Shown: piece after piece, positions 48,162 through 55,958 of the stretch
Numbering within the stretch: the first letter of the stretch is position 1
How the letters are laid out: every line of letters starts with the position of its first letter
Assembly (NCBI RefSeq): GCF_002272245.1
Contig: NZ_NPDD01000022.1
Span: forward strand, 21,900 to 85,899
Direction: 5' to 3'
Source: Bacillus sp. 7884-1
GTDB lineage: Bacteria; Bacillota; Bacilli; Bacillales; Cytobacillaceae
Length of the DNA stretch: 64,000 bases
Translations under genes and position numbers: made by a program
Notes under the pieces: generated by a model
Databases searched by the model: none
The model's input: only the letters and a program-made list of their open reading frames with translations
Told to the model about the DNA's origin: nothing

Positions 48162-51100
48162 ATGTCTGTAGTTTTTAGACAAAAAATGAATATTGATTTT
48201 GAAAGGTTGAATGAGGATATCCACTTATTCCCCCAAGTGCACCCGGTTACCCCAGATATGAAAATAACTCATAAGGGTGTTTCTCGATTGGTCATGTTGG
48301 ACCGTTACACCTTTAAAGACACTGCAAAAATAACCCTAACAAATGGCGACTTTGTTGTTCTCACGATTAAGGAAGATCCAAAATTCCCAGCACGCGGACT
48401 TGGATACATCATGGAAATAGATTGGGAAAGTAAAAAAGCAAAGGTTTTAGTGGAAGAGGAATTCAGAAATGTTCTTGATGACCCTGTTGAAAGCGAAACA
48501 GGAGCGATTTGGCGGTCTCTAGATGTAATTGAAAAGCCTCTGGAACTGTTTTATGAACAAATTGCTAAGCGAAATGCAACCGGGCTTGCCTCTGTTGAAG
48601 AAACAGAAGAGAATCGAATTGAGTGGTTTGAAAAGTTTTACAATGAGCTTGTTTCGATGAACTTCATTCCTGCAGGTCGTGTGCTTTATGGAGCAGGAGC
48701 AGAAACTGACGTTACATTTTTTAACTGCTATGTAATGCCGTTCGTTCCAGACTCACGTGAAGGCATTTCTGATCACCGTAAGCAAGTTATGGAAATCATG
48801 AGCCGTGGCGGCGGTGTAGGAACAAATGGATCAACATTACGACCTCGAAACACCTTGGCAAGAGGCGTGAATGGAAAATCATCTGGTTCGGTATCGTGGT
48901 TAGATGATATTGCGAAATTAACGCATTTGGTTGAACAAGGTGGGTCAAGACGCGGAGCTCAGATGATAATGTTGGCCGACTGGCATCCAGACGTTATTGA
49001 ATTTATTATTTCAAAAATGCAAAACCCTAGAATTCTACGGTTTTTAATAGAAAATACAAGTGATGAAACAATTAAGAAACATGCTAAGGACAAACTTAAA
49101 TTCACTCCATTAACTGCACAGGAAAAGGCAATGTATCAGGGAATTGTTAATTATAAACATATTCCAGGTACTGGTGGTTTTGGTGAAGAAATCATTGCTG
49201 AGGCTGAAGAGAAGCTTCAAACTGGTGGTAACTACACCGTTCATAATTCGGAATTCTTAACAGGAGCGAACATCTCAATATGTTTAACGAAGGAATTTAT
49301 GGACGCGGTTGAAAAAGATAGTGAGTATGAGCTTCGTTTCCCATATGTTGAACATTATAGTAAAGAGGAAATGAAAATTTACAATGAAGAATGGCATAAT
49401 GTTGGAGACGTACGCGAATGGGAGAGACTCGGTCACAAAGTACGGATTTATAAGAAAATCAAAGCAAAAGAACTTTGGAATCTAATTAACATTTGTGCAA
49501 CTTACTCAGCAGAACCAGGAATATTTTTCATCGATAATGCCAACGACATGACAAATGCAAAAGCATATGGTCAACAAGTCGTGGCAACAAATCCGTGTGG
49601 TAAAGTGCTTGCCTCACGTTAAAAACTCGACCTAATTGACTTGGAACCTGACCACGTAAAGGTGAAGGCAACAGGGCGGAACCCAATAGGGACCGTGAGA
49701 GACTAAAGCGGTTGAGCCAGTATTTCGATACTGTAAGCGATAGTCCAATCCTCTTAGAAATAAGAGAGCGAGAATTGGAGCAGCCTCTCGCACCATTTTC
49801 TGTTTGTAACCTTGCTGCTGTTAACCTAGCTGAAATGGCTGATAAGGAAACAAAAACAGTTGATTTTGAAAAGTTAAAGAAGACTGTAGCAATAGGCGTT
49901 AGAATGCAAGATAACGTTATTAATGCTACACCATATTTCCTTGAAGAAAATAAGAAGCAGGCTCTAGGTGAGCGCCGCGTAGGTCTTGGTGTAATGGGCT
50001 TACACGATATGCTTATTTACTGTGAAACAGTGTACGGTTCAGAACAAGGAAATAAACTTGTGGATCAAGTTTTTGAAGTAATTGCAACCACAGCTTACAA
50101 AACTTCAGTAGAATTAGCCAAGGAAAAGGGAAGCTTCCCATTCTTAAATGGTGAAACACGCGAAGAAACAAATCGTTTACGACAAGCATTCATCGATACA
50201 GGATATATGAAAAAAATGCCTGAAGATGTCCGTCAATCTATACTAGAAAATGGAATAAGAAATTCACATTTGCTAACTGTTGCTCCAACGGGTAAAATAA
50301 TTGCCCCCAGTGTTCGTAAGAGCGCTGCGTAAACTTAGCTATATGCGGGAAACCCTGGCGTATCTCTTACTACCTTTGTCTTGCCAACAAGTAATTAGGT
50401 AAAAATGTAAGAGTGTTGGCTTAATAGCCTACCAGACAATCCGCAGGGAAGTCGTGGCTGACCCTTCAACGACTATACGCTGAGCAACCATATATATTAT
50501 GGTTGATGATAGAGTCTGACCCATATTGCGAGATATGGAGCGGGTACTAATATTCCCGCCCTCTATAATGATTTATAGAGAGTAACAAAAGTGAGTACTG
50601 GAACAATGGTTGGCGTTTCAACTGGATTAGAACCTTATTTCTCATTCTCTTATTTCCGAAGTGGACGACTAGGAAAATTTATCGAAGTTAAGGCTGATAT
50701 CGTTCAAGAATACCTAGATAGTCACCCAGAAGCAGATGTTGATAATCTTCCAAACTGGTTTGTTGCAGCAATGGAACTGGCACCAGAAGCACATGCTGAT
50801 GTTCAATGTATCATTCAACGATGGATTGACAGTTCTATTAGTAAAACGGTTAATGCCCCACAAGGGTATAGTGTTGAACAAGTTGAAAAAGTATATGAGC
50901 GCCTATACAAGGGCGGAGCTAAGGGTGGTACTGTATACGTAGATGGATCACGTGATTCACAAGTCCTGACCCTTAAAGCAGAGGAAAACGAGATTCCAAC
51001 ATTCAAAGAAAAAACGAAACAGCACGTGGTACTTGTTGATACCATTAATGACCTTCGTTCAACAGATGTGACCATAGGTTCTGAAATAGGCAACACATGC

Positions 51101-51187
51101 CCAGTCTGCCGCAAAGGACAAGTAAAAGAAATCGGCGGCTGTAATACATGTTCAAACTGTGGTACACAGCTAAAGTGTGGTTTATAA
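48162..51187 (+). CDS. nrdJ: Adenosylcobalamin-dependent (class II) ribonucleotide reductase, split by two group I introns
   Basis: Exons 48162-49601, 49778-50293 and 50594-51187 join in frame to 849 residues. It reduces ribonucleotides to deoxyribonucleotides with a B12-generated thiyl radical. NPCGEQPLAPFSVCNLAAVN is re-formed by splicing: thiyl Cys479 and the next Glu481 fall on different exons. LTVAPTG joined to STGTMVGVSTG re-forms the phosphate-binding loop. The C-terminus has a zinc-ribbon-like set CPVCRKG ... CNTCSNCGTQLKCG with redox cysteines. Unspliced, translation would stop at 49620-49622. ATG 48162 follows GAAGGAG. It ends at a hairpin at 51194. Confidence 0.92.
49602..49777 (+). 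ncRNA. Group I intron 1 in nrdJ (176 nt, no ORF)
   Basis: P1: exon CGTGTGGT (49594-49601) pairs with GCCTCACG (49611-49618) with one mismatch, ending in the conserved U.G at the splice site. P10: TGCTT (49606-49610) pairs with exon 2 GAGCA (49778-49782). P3: CTCGACC (49626-49632) / GGTTGAG (49710-49716). P7: GACTA (49701-49705) / TAGTC (49741-49745). P8: CAGTAT/ATACTG with a TTCG loop (49718-49733). P9: CTCTTA/TAAGAG with a GAAA loop (49751-49766). The last base is G49777. No endonuclease gene fits inside. Confidence 0.93.
50294..50593 (+). ncRNA. Group I intron 2 in nrdJ (300 nt, no ORF)
   Basis: 5' exon GGGT pairs with GCCC just inside the intron (U.G at the splice site). P3: CTTAGC (50334-50339) / GCTGAG (50479-50484). 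P7: GACTAT (50471-50476) with ATAGAGTC (50509-50516 region, one bulged A). P8: CAACCATA (50485-50492) / TATGGTTG (50498-50505). Peripheral hairpins CCATAT/ATATGG, GCGGG/CCCGC and CTCTATAA/TTATAGAG follow before the terminal G50593. Removing it joins the PTG codons to STGTM in frame. Confidence 0.9.
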
Positions 51188-51193
51188 AAAGAT

Positions 51194-51230
51194 AAAACGA
51201 GGATGCCTCTTAGGGTATCCTCGTTTTTTT
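51194..51230 (+). terminator. Terminator after nrdJ
   Basis: Stem AAAACGAGGAT (51194-51204) / ATCCTCGTTTT (51217-51227) with T-run; a diverged copy recurs at 52280-52315. Confidence 0.9.
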
Positions 51231-51276
51231 ATTCTTACAGAAGGAATGCAAAAGCAAAAAAATCTTGTTGCGAAAT

Positions 51277-51305
51277 TTGTAAGAACGTTTGTTCTGTTGT
51301 ATAAT
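51277..51305 (+). promoter_or_regulatory. LexA (SOS)-type promoter before the HNH remnant
   Basis: TTGTAA (51277-51282), 17 bases, TATAAT (51300-51305). The spacer begins with GAACGTTTGTTC (51283-51294), matching the B. subtilis LexA core GAAC-N4-GTTC and symmetric one base further on each side. Damage-inducible expression of the downstream reading frame in its intact ancestor is inferred. Confidence 0.7.
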
Positions 51306-51330
51306 AAAAGAAAACAGGGCGGCGATTCCA

Positions 51331-52063
51331 ATGATAAAGGAATGTCTAAATTGTGGGGAGCACATTAAGGTTAAACCAAGTCATTTTGAAAGAAAAAAGT
51401 TTTGCTCTCGTGACTGCAAAACTCTTTATCAAAAAAAGAATCCACCTGATTTCTGAAAGACACTTTCTAAAAAAGCAAAAATTAGGTGTGATTTTTGTGA
51501 TACAGAAATGAATAGGAAGCCATCCGCAATTTTAATAAAAATTTCTGTAATTTGAAATGTAAACAATTATATCAGTTAAAATACGGTCACTTAATAAACC
51601 AGCACCTAGTAAATCAAGTAGGAAAAATTTGCATTAATTGTGGAAAGAGCTTAGTGTTCCTAAAAATAGAGAGCATTCAGCTAAATATTGTTCTAAGGGA
51701 TGTCTTGGAAAAGAGAATGGTATAAGAGGGAAAGTATTATATAAAAAGAGAATCTTGATTTCATGTGAAAAATGTGGAACCGAATTTGAAAAGAAACCTT
51801 CTACCATACGTAAATTAAATTTTTGTTCTACTACTTGTATGGGTGATTATTATAGGGAAAGTTAGATGTTTACAGGCGAGAATAGTGGAACTTGGAACGG
51901 TGGAGATATTGACTACTACGGACCTAACTGTCTACATCAAAGAAGATTAGCTAGAAAACGAGATCAATTTACTTGCCAAGATTGCGGAAGTACAGAGAAG
52001 GACTATGGGAAAGAACTCTCTGTTCATCATATAATCCCTTTCCGCAAATATGAAGATTTTTAG
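51331..52063 (+). pseudogene. Decayed HNH homing endonuclease
   Basis: Starts with MIKECLNCGEHIKVKPSHFE at ATG 51331, stops in frame at 51454, reads on through CDFCDTEMNRKPSAIL, shifts frame around 51540 and again near 51640, stops once more before 51866, and ends at HHIIPFRKYEDF (52063). The repeated C-x2-C ... FC(S)xxC zinc fingers, then TCQDCGSTEKDYGKELSVHH, are those of HNH endonucleases of group I introns and phages. The normal C-terminal part after the HNH core is missing, replaced by nrdJ-like sequence. It cannot be functional as read. Confidence 0.85.
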
Positions 52064-52262
52064 AGTGTAATAAATTTGAGTACTGGGTGGTTGGGGTATC
52101 CGCAAAATTAGAACCTTATTTCTTATTCATTTATTTCCGAAGTAGACATTTAGGGGAATTTATTGAAATGAGGCTAATATCGTTCAAGAATACCTAGATA
52201 AAAAAAGTAAAAGAAATTGGCAGCTGTAATACATGTTCTAACAGTGTTCACAGCTTAAGTGT
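52061..52262 (+). pseudogene. Degenerate, internally deleted copy of the nrdJ 3' end
   Basis: 52079-52200 copies 50594-50720 (start of exon 3: GAGTACTGG, TTAGAACCTTATTTC, CGTTCAAGAATACCTAGATA) with many substitutions and small gaps. 52206 onward copies 51121-51187 (AGTAAAAGAAAT, TGTAATACATGTTC). About 400 bases between them are deleted. The bases before 52079 (TTTAGAG...AATTTG) resemble the end of intron 2. No open reading frame remains. Confidence 0.88.
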
Positions 52263-52275
52263 GGTCCATATAAAC

Positions 52276-52315
52276 AAAAAACGAGGATGTCCTTTATTTG
52301 GGGCATCCTCATTTT
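52276..52315. terminator. Second copy of the nrdJ terminator, now serving chrA
   Basis: GAGGATGTCC ... GGGGCATCCTC hairpin (52283-52310) homologous to the terminator at 51194-51230; on the minus strand it lies directly after the chrA stop and is followed by a T-run. Confidence 0.8.
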
Positions 52316-52316
52316 T

Positions 52317-53510
52317 CTACAATAATTGTCCGATTAAATTAAGTAAGTATCCTCCAATAATTCCTGTAACCACAATCACCCAAGGTGGCAGTTTCCAATA
52401 GGACAGCATGCTGAACAATAGGGCTGCGAAAGCAAAATCAATTGGTGCAATTATAGAACTAGTCCATATCGGATCATAAAAGGCAGAAATTAATATACCC
52501 ACAACGGCTGCGTTTACCCCCATTAATGCACCTTTTATTTTTGGATTATGGCTTAAGCTTTCCCAAAAAGGTAATGTACCCAAAACCAGTAAAAACGCGG
52601 GGAGAAAAATTGCAATGGTTGCAAGCAATCCGCCTACCCAGCCATCCATTATTGCACCTATATATGCAGCAAAGGTAAACAACGGTCCAGGTACAGCTTG
52701 TGCTGCTCCATATCCTGCGAGGAAGGCTTCTTTACTAAGCCATCCATTCGTAACAAATTCACGTTCCAATAACGGTAAAACCACATGCCCGCCGCCAAAG
52801 ACCAGCGAGCCAGACCGATAAAAGCTATCAAACATCGCCACCCAGCTAGAAGTAGTCAACTCTCTTAAAATAGGAAGGACAATTAATAATCCGAAAAATA
52901 AACCTAAACAAATGAATGCAAATCTTCGAGAAAGTGGGACCTGAATAGTAGAGGGGAACTCTTCCCTTTGCCCCTTATAGATAATAAAACCAGCAACAGC
53001 TGCGATTAGGATTACACTTACCTGTGTATATGCTGTTTGCCATAACAAGGTAAATATTAAAACGAGTAAGGCAATTAATTTACGGGATAAATCAGGCGTT
53101 AACTTTTGTGCCATCCCCCATATAGCATGAGCCACAACGGCAACTGCTACAATTTTTAATCCGTGAATCCATCCAGCATTTCCTATATCCATTCCCTTAA
53201 GAATTAGGGCAAAAAGGATCACTATAACAACTGATGGCGTTGTAAAACCAACAAATGCTAGAATTCCACCTAACAAACCGCCACGCATAACGCCAATCCC
53301 AATTCCAACCTGACTACTGGCCGGACCAGGTAAAAACTGGCACAGAGCTACAAGATTGGCGTATGCTTGTTCATCCAGCCATTTTCTTCTGCGAACATAC
53401 TCATCATGAAAATATCCTAAATGTGCTATGGGTCCGCCAAATGAAGTTAATCCAAGTTTTGCTGAAACGATTAGAATTTCAAGTAGTAAAGAAAGTTTAC
53501 TTTGTTTCAT
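52317..53510 (-). CDS. chrA: Chromate transporter ChrA
   Basis: 397 residues with about ten to twelve helices in two homologous CHR halves. First half: LGLTSFGGPIAHLGYFHDEY and FLPGPASSQVGIGIG. Second half: GSLVFGGGHVVLPLLEREFV and QAVPGPLFTFAAYIG. It exports chromate (or, in some family members, sulfate-like anions). ATG 53510 follows AAAGGGGG. Its 3' end abuts the nrdJ fragment; a CsoR-like palindrome lies in the divergent intergenic region. Confidence 0.88.
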   Translation of the reverse strand: MKQSKLSLLLEILIVSAKLGLTSFGGPIAHLGYFHDEYVRRRKWLDEQAYANLVALCQFLPGPASSQVGIGIGVMRGGLLGGILAFVGFTTPSVVIVILFALILKGMDIGNAGWIHGLKIVAVAVVAHAIWGMAQKLTPDLSRKLIALLVLIFTLLWQTAYTQVSVILIAAVAGFIIYKGQREEFPSTIQVPLSRRFAFICLGLFFGLLIVLPILRELTTSSWVAMFDSFYRSGSLVFGGGHVVLPLLEREFVTNGWLSKEAFLAGYGAAQAVPGPLFTFAAYIGAIMDGWVGGLLATIAIFLPAFLLVLGTLPFWESLSHNPKIKGALMGVNAAVVGILISAFYDPIWTSSIIAPIDFAFAALLFSMLSYWKLPPWVIVVTGIIGGYLLNLIGQLL

Positions 53511-53617
53511 AAATCCCCCTTTTAAGCTACAGGTGTATTAAGATAAGTTTATCTGTTTGTTTCGAAATAATCATTTAAAATGGCCTCCATAGAATGTTAA
53601 AAATATGTAAATCCCTC

Positions 53618-53647
53618 TTTACATACTATACCGGGGTATAATATAAT
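53618..53647 (+). promoter_or_regulatory. CsoR-like regulated promoter (copper region, 1)
   Basis: TTTACA (53618-53623), 18 bases, TATAAT (53642-53647), with the palindrome TATACCGGGGTATA (53627-53640) in the spacer. CsoR operators of Bacillus have the ATACCC/GGGTAT type. The promoter points toward the His-rich protein gene at 53793. Confidence 0.6.
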
Positions 53648-53721
53648 CTTTTTACTAGATAATTTACAACATTATCATGTTAGTTAATTTGCCTAAATTT
53701 AAAAAGAAAATTGTCAAGAAA

Positions 53722-53776
53722 CGTGCAATCGATTAGCACGCTCTATTTTTCAAAAAAATATACCCTATATGGGTAT
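53722..53776 (+). promoter_or_regulatory. Leader module: hairpin, T-run and CsoR-like palindrome before the His-rich gene
   Basis: Hairpin CGTGCAAT/ATTAGCACG (53722-53740), then CTCTATTTTT, then ATACCC-N5-GGGTAT (53760-53776), directly in front of the ribosome site AAGGAG. The same order of elements precedes copA at 55889-55943. Confidence 0.55.
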
Positions 53777-53792
53777 TAAGGAGTGAGATTAA

Positions 53793-54608
53793 GTGAAAAA
53801 ATGGGCTATTACTGCACTTGTATACTTGTTAGTTGTGGTAGGGGGGTATTATGTCTATGCTTCTTTTGCGGAAATCGAATTTCATAATGAGACTAAGGCA
53901 CCACACAATAAAGAGGCAGAGTCCTCCCATGGTCAGGAGCATGAAGAAAATGGCGATAACCACAATAGTGAAAGTGAGGTCATTCCTACTCTTCAAGTTG
54001 AAAATGGAGAATTGATTATTACCTTAACAGATTTGGCGGGAAATCCTGTATCAGAATTAGAGGTGAATCACGAAAAGCTGCTGCATTTGATTGTTGTCAG
54101 CACAGATTTAAAAGAGTATCAGCATTTACATCCTCAAACAAACGAGCCTGGAGTCTTCAAAGTAGCTCATTCATTACAAGCAGGGGAGTATAAAGCGTTT
54201 GTTGATATTAAACCAACAGGCAAGACCTATGAGGTTGCACCTATTTCATTCATGGTAGGAGAAAACCATAATGAACATGAGGAAGATTCTCTAACCGTTG
54301 ACACCGAATTAACAAAGGAAGCTGGCGGTCATACAGTAAAACTGCTTCCAAGTTCATTAAAAGTAAATGAGGACATTCAACTTACATTTGATTTAGGAGG
54401 AGATACCCCAGAGCAGTATCTAGGGGCATTGGGACATGTCGTAATTCTTGATCAAAAAGGCGATAATTATATTCACGTTCACCCACTAGAAGGAAATGAG
54501 CCTGTGTTTGCTACAAAATTTACAGAACCAGGGGTTTATAAGATATGGGCAGAGTTTAAGTTTAGTGGCCAAGTATTCGTATATCCGTACGTTGTAGAAA
54601 TTAAATAG
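53793..54608 (+). CDS. Membrane-anchored His-rich protein with two HxHP-containing beta domains
   Basis: 271 residues from GTG 53793 behind AAGGAG. One N-terminal helix (WAITALVYLLVVVGGYYVYA), then a His/Glu/Asn-rich linker (residues ~36-62), then two similar beta-sandwich-like domains. Domain 1 has YQHLHPQTNEPGVFKVAHSL, domain 2 YIHVHPLEGNEPVFATKF; both end in a strand pair resembling YtkA-like modules. Outside the membrane, it could bind copper via the HxHP pairs. A CsoR-like operator and copper genes nearby support this, but no family name is certain. Confidence 0.65.
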   Translation: MKKWAITALVYLLVVVGGYYVYASFAEIEFHNETKAPHNKEAESSHGQEHEENGDNHNSESEVIPTLQVENGELIITLTDLAGNPVSELEVNHEKLLHLIVVSTDLKEYQHLHPQTNEPGVFKVAHSLQAGEYKAFVDIKPTGKTYEVAPISFMVGENHNEHEEDSLTVDTELTKEAGGHTVKLLPSSLKVNEDIQLTFDLGGDTPEQYLGALGHVVILDQKGDNYIHVHPLEGNEPVFATKFTEPGVYKIWAEFKFSGQVFVYPYVVEIK

Positions 54609-54614
54609 ACTCTA

Positions 54615-54646
54615 GAAAGCATCGGTACTTCCCGATGCTTTTCTGT
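54615..54646 (+). terminator. Terminator after the His-rich gene
   Basis: Stem GAAAGCATCGG (54615-54625) / CCGATGCTTTT (54632-54642), T-rich tail. Confidence 0.85.
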
Positions 54647-54676
54647 TTTGATAATTGTCCCAGAAATGTCAAAAAC

Positions 54677-54719
54677 TCTTCATACGTTCTTCATAAAATG
54701 CGACTACTATTGTTATAGT
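54677..54719 (+). promoter_or_regulatory. Response-regulator direct repeat and promoter before the CcdA-like gene
   Basis: TCTTCATA at 54677-54684 and again at 54688-54695, an 11-base period typical of OmpR-family binding sites. The second copy overlaps the -35 position for a TATAGT -10 at 54714-54719 (17-base spacer from 54691-54696). The same repeat occurs at 60577-60595. Confidence 0.65.
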
Positions 54720-54772
54720 ATTAACTTAGTAAAGCAGTCCTTTTTATCATCCAATAAAAATAAGGTGATTCT

Positions 54773-55507
54773 ATGTACAATCTCATGAGTCAATTTAGTT
54801 CATTTGTAAGCAAACCGTTTTTTATCATCGCCAACAACTTGGAATCTTGGCCATTCGTTTTTGCCTTACTATTAGGAATAGTGGGAGCTCTGGCACCCTG
54901 TCAGCTTACTGGAAATATCAGCGCATTAACGCTTTATGGTAACCGCTCCTTTCAACAGAAAATTGTGTGGAAGGATGTTCTCTTTTTTACATTAGGAAAA
55001 GTGGTTGCTTTCTCTTTATTAGGAGGACTTGTATGGATATTAGGAAGAGAAATTCAAGAAAGCCTAATTTCATATTTTCCTTGGGTTCGCAAAATAATGG
55101 GACCATTACTTATCATTGTTGGGTTATATATGATTGGATTAATAAAACTAGAAGGAACAATCAAATTATTTAAAAGGACTAAAGAGTACAAACGGGAAAC
55201 ACCATTTGGTTCCTTTATGTTAGGGTTCAGTTTTTCACTGGCTTTTTGTCCAACTATGTTTATCCTATTCTTTGTTACCTTAATGCCGATTGTTTTGTCC
55301 AGCACATACGGGTTTATCCTGCCTTCTGTATTTGCATTAGGAACAGCTTTGCCGGTAATCCTTTTTATTTTGATTATTTGGTACTTAGGCGGGGGAGGAG
55401 TACTGCTGAAAAAGGGAAGAAAGTTTGGGACTTCCATACAAAGAGTTTCAGGAATATTGATTATACTATTAGGAATATTTGACTCCCTTACCTATTGGTC
55501 TCTGTAA
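54773..55507 (+). CDS. CcdA/DsbD-like six-helix membrane protein
   Basis: 244 residues, about six helices. The conserved pair ALAPCQLTGNISALTLYG and LAFCPTMFILFF puts one Cys-Pro-containing motif in each half, as in CcdA/DsbD-type thiol electron carriers and the related TauE/SafE-like copper-region proteins. It may move electrons or metal across the membrane. ATG 54773 follows AAGGTGATT. It stands alone, with a response regulator-type repeat upstream, next to copZ. Confidence 0.65.
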   Translation: MYNLMSQFSSFVSKPFFIIANNLESWPFVFALLLGIVGALAPCQLTGNISALTLYGNRSFQQKIVWKDVLFFTLGKVVAFSLLGGLVWILGREIQESLISYFPWVRKIMGPLLIIVGLYMIGLIKLEGTIKLFKRTKEYKRETPFGSFMLGFSFSLAFCPTMFILFFVTLMPIVLSSTYGFILPSVFALGTALPVILFILIIWYLGGGGVLLKKGRKFGTSIQRVSGILIILLGIFDSLTYWSL

Positions 55508-55572
55508 CTCGTGGATAAAAATACGGATGAATGAACAAAATGTGAAAGTTGGAAAAAACGTATAAAAAACAC

Positions 55573-55600
55573 TTTACATAGGGTAGGGGGGTATGGTTAA
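55573..55600 (+). promoter_or_regulatory. CsoR-like regulated promoter before copZ
   Basis: TTTACA (55573-55578), 17-18 bases, GTTAAA/TTAAAT. The spacer holds ATAGGGTAGGGGGGTAT (55578-55593), whose right half GGGGGTATGG matches, from memory, the CsoR operator of B. subtilis copZA. Confidence 0.65.
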
Positions 55601-55667
55601 ATGAAGTTAGAACATAACCTCTTTTACAAGGTTAAATTAGTGTTAATTAAGAAAGGATGAATATACA

Positions 55668-55874
55668 ATGGAAAAGATTACTTTAAACGTACAAGGAATG
55701 TCATGCGATCACTGTGTAAAAGCAGTTGAAGGCAGTGTTGGTGAACTAAACGGAGTAAGCTCTGTTAAAGTTAACTTAAAGGCTAATACAGTAGATGTGG
55801 AATATAACAACCAAGAGGTAACATTAGATAAAATCAAAGAAACAATTGATGATCAAGGTTACGACGTAGAGTAA
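55668..55874 (+). CDS. copZ: Copper chaperone CopZ
   Basis: 68 residues, a single heavy-metal-associated domain. GMSCDHC binds Cu(I) and hands it to CopA. The ferredoxin-like fold is seen in ITLNVQGM ... VSSVKVNLKANTVDVEYN ... IDDQGYDVE. ATG 55668 follows AAGAAAGGATG. copA follows after a hairpin. Confidence 0.95.
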   Translation: MEKITLNVQGMSCDHCVKAVEGSVGELNGVSSVKVNLKANTVDVEYNNQEVTLDKIKETIDDQGYDVE

Positions 55875-55888
55875 AAATAGGAAAAGAC

Positions 55889-55943
55889 ACGTGCTAGTGA
55901 ATAGCACGTTCTTTTTAAAACAAAATATACCCATATGGGGTAT
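55889..55943 (+). promoter_or_regulatory. copZ-copA intergenic module: terminator hairpin and CsoR-like palindrome
   Basis: Stem ACGTGCTA (55889-55896) / TAGCACGT (55902-55909) followed by TCTTTTT: an intrinsic terminator after copZ. Then ATACCC-N5-GGGTAT at 55927-55943, directly before the copA ribosome site. Read-through and operator occupancy may set the copA level. Confidence 0.65.
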
Positions 55944-55958
55944 AAGGGAGTGGATTCT

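Noticed and set aside
49712..49777. Start codon at 49712 for a separate reductase fragment
   Set aside because: These codons are intron 1 sequence (P7 to P9); the true exon starts at 49778.
48162..51187. nrdJ as a pseudogene by frameshift and stop codons
   Set aside because: Interruptions are bounded by group I splice signals and conserved stems, and exact removal restores the frame and conserved motifs.
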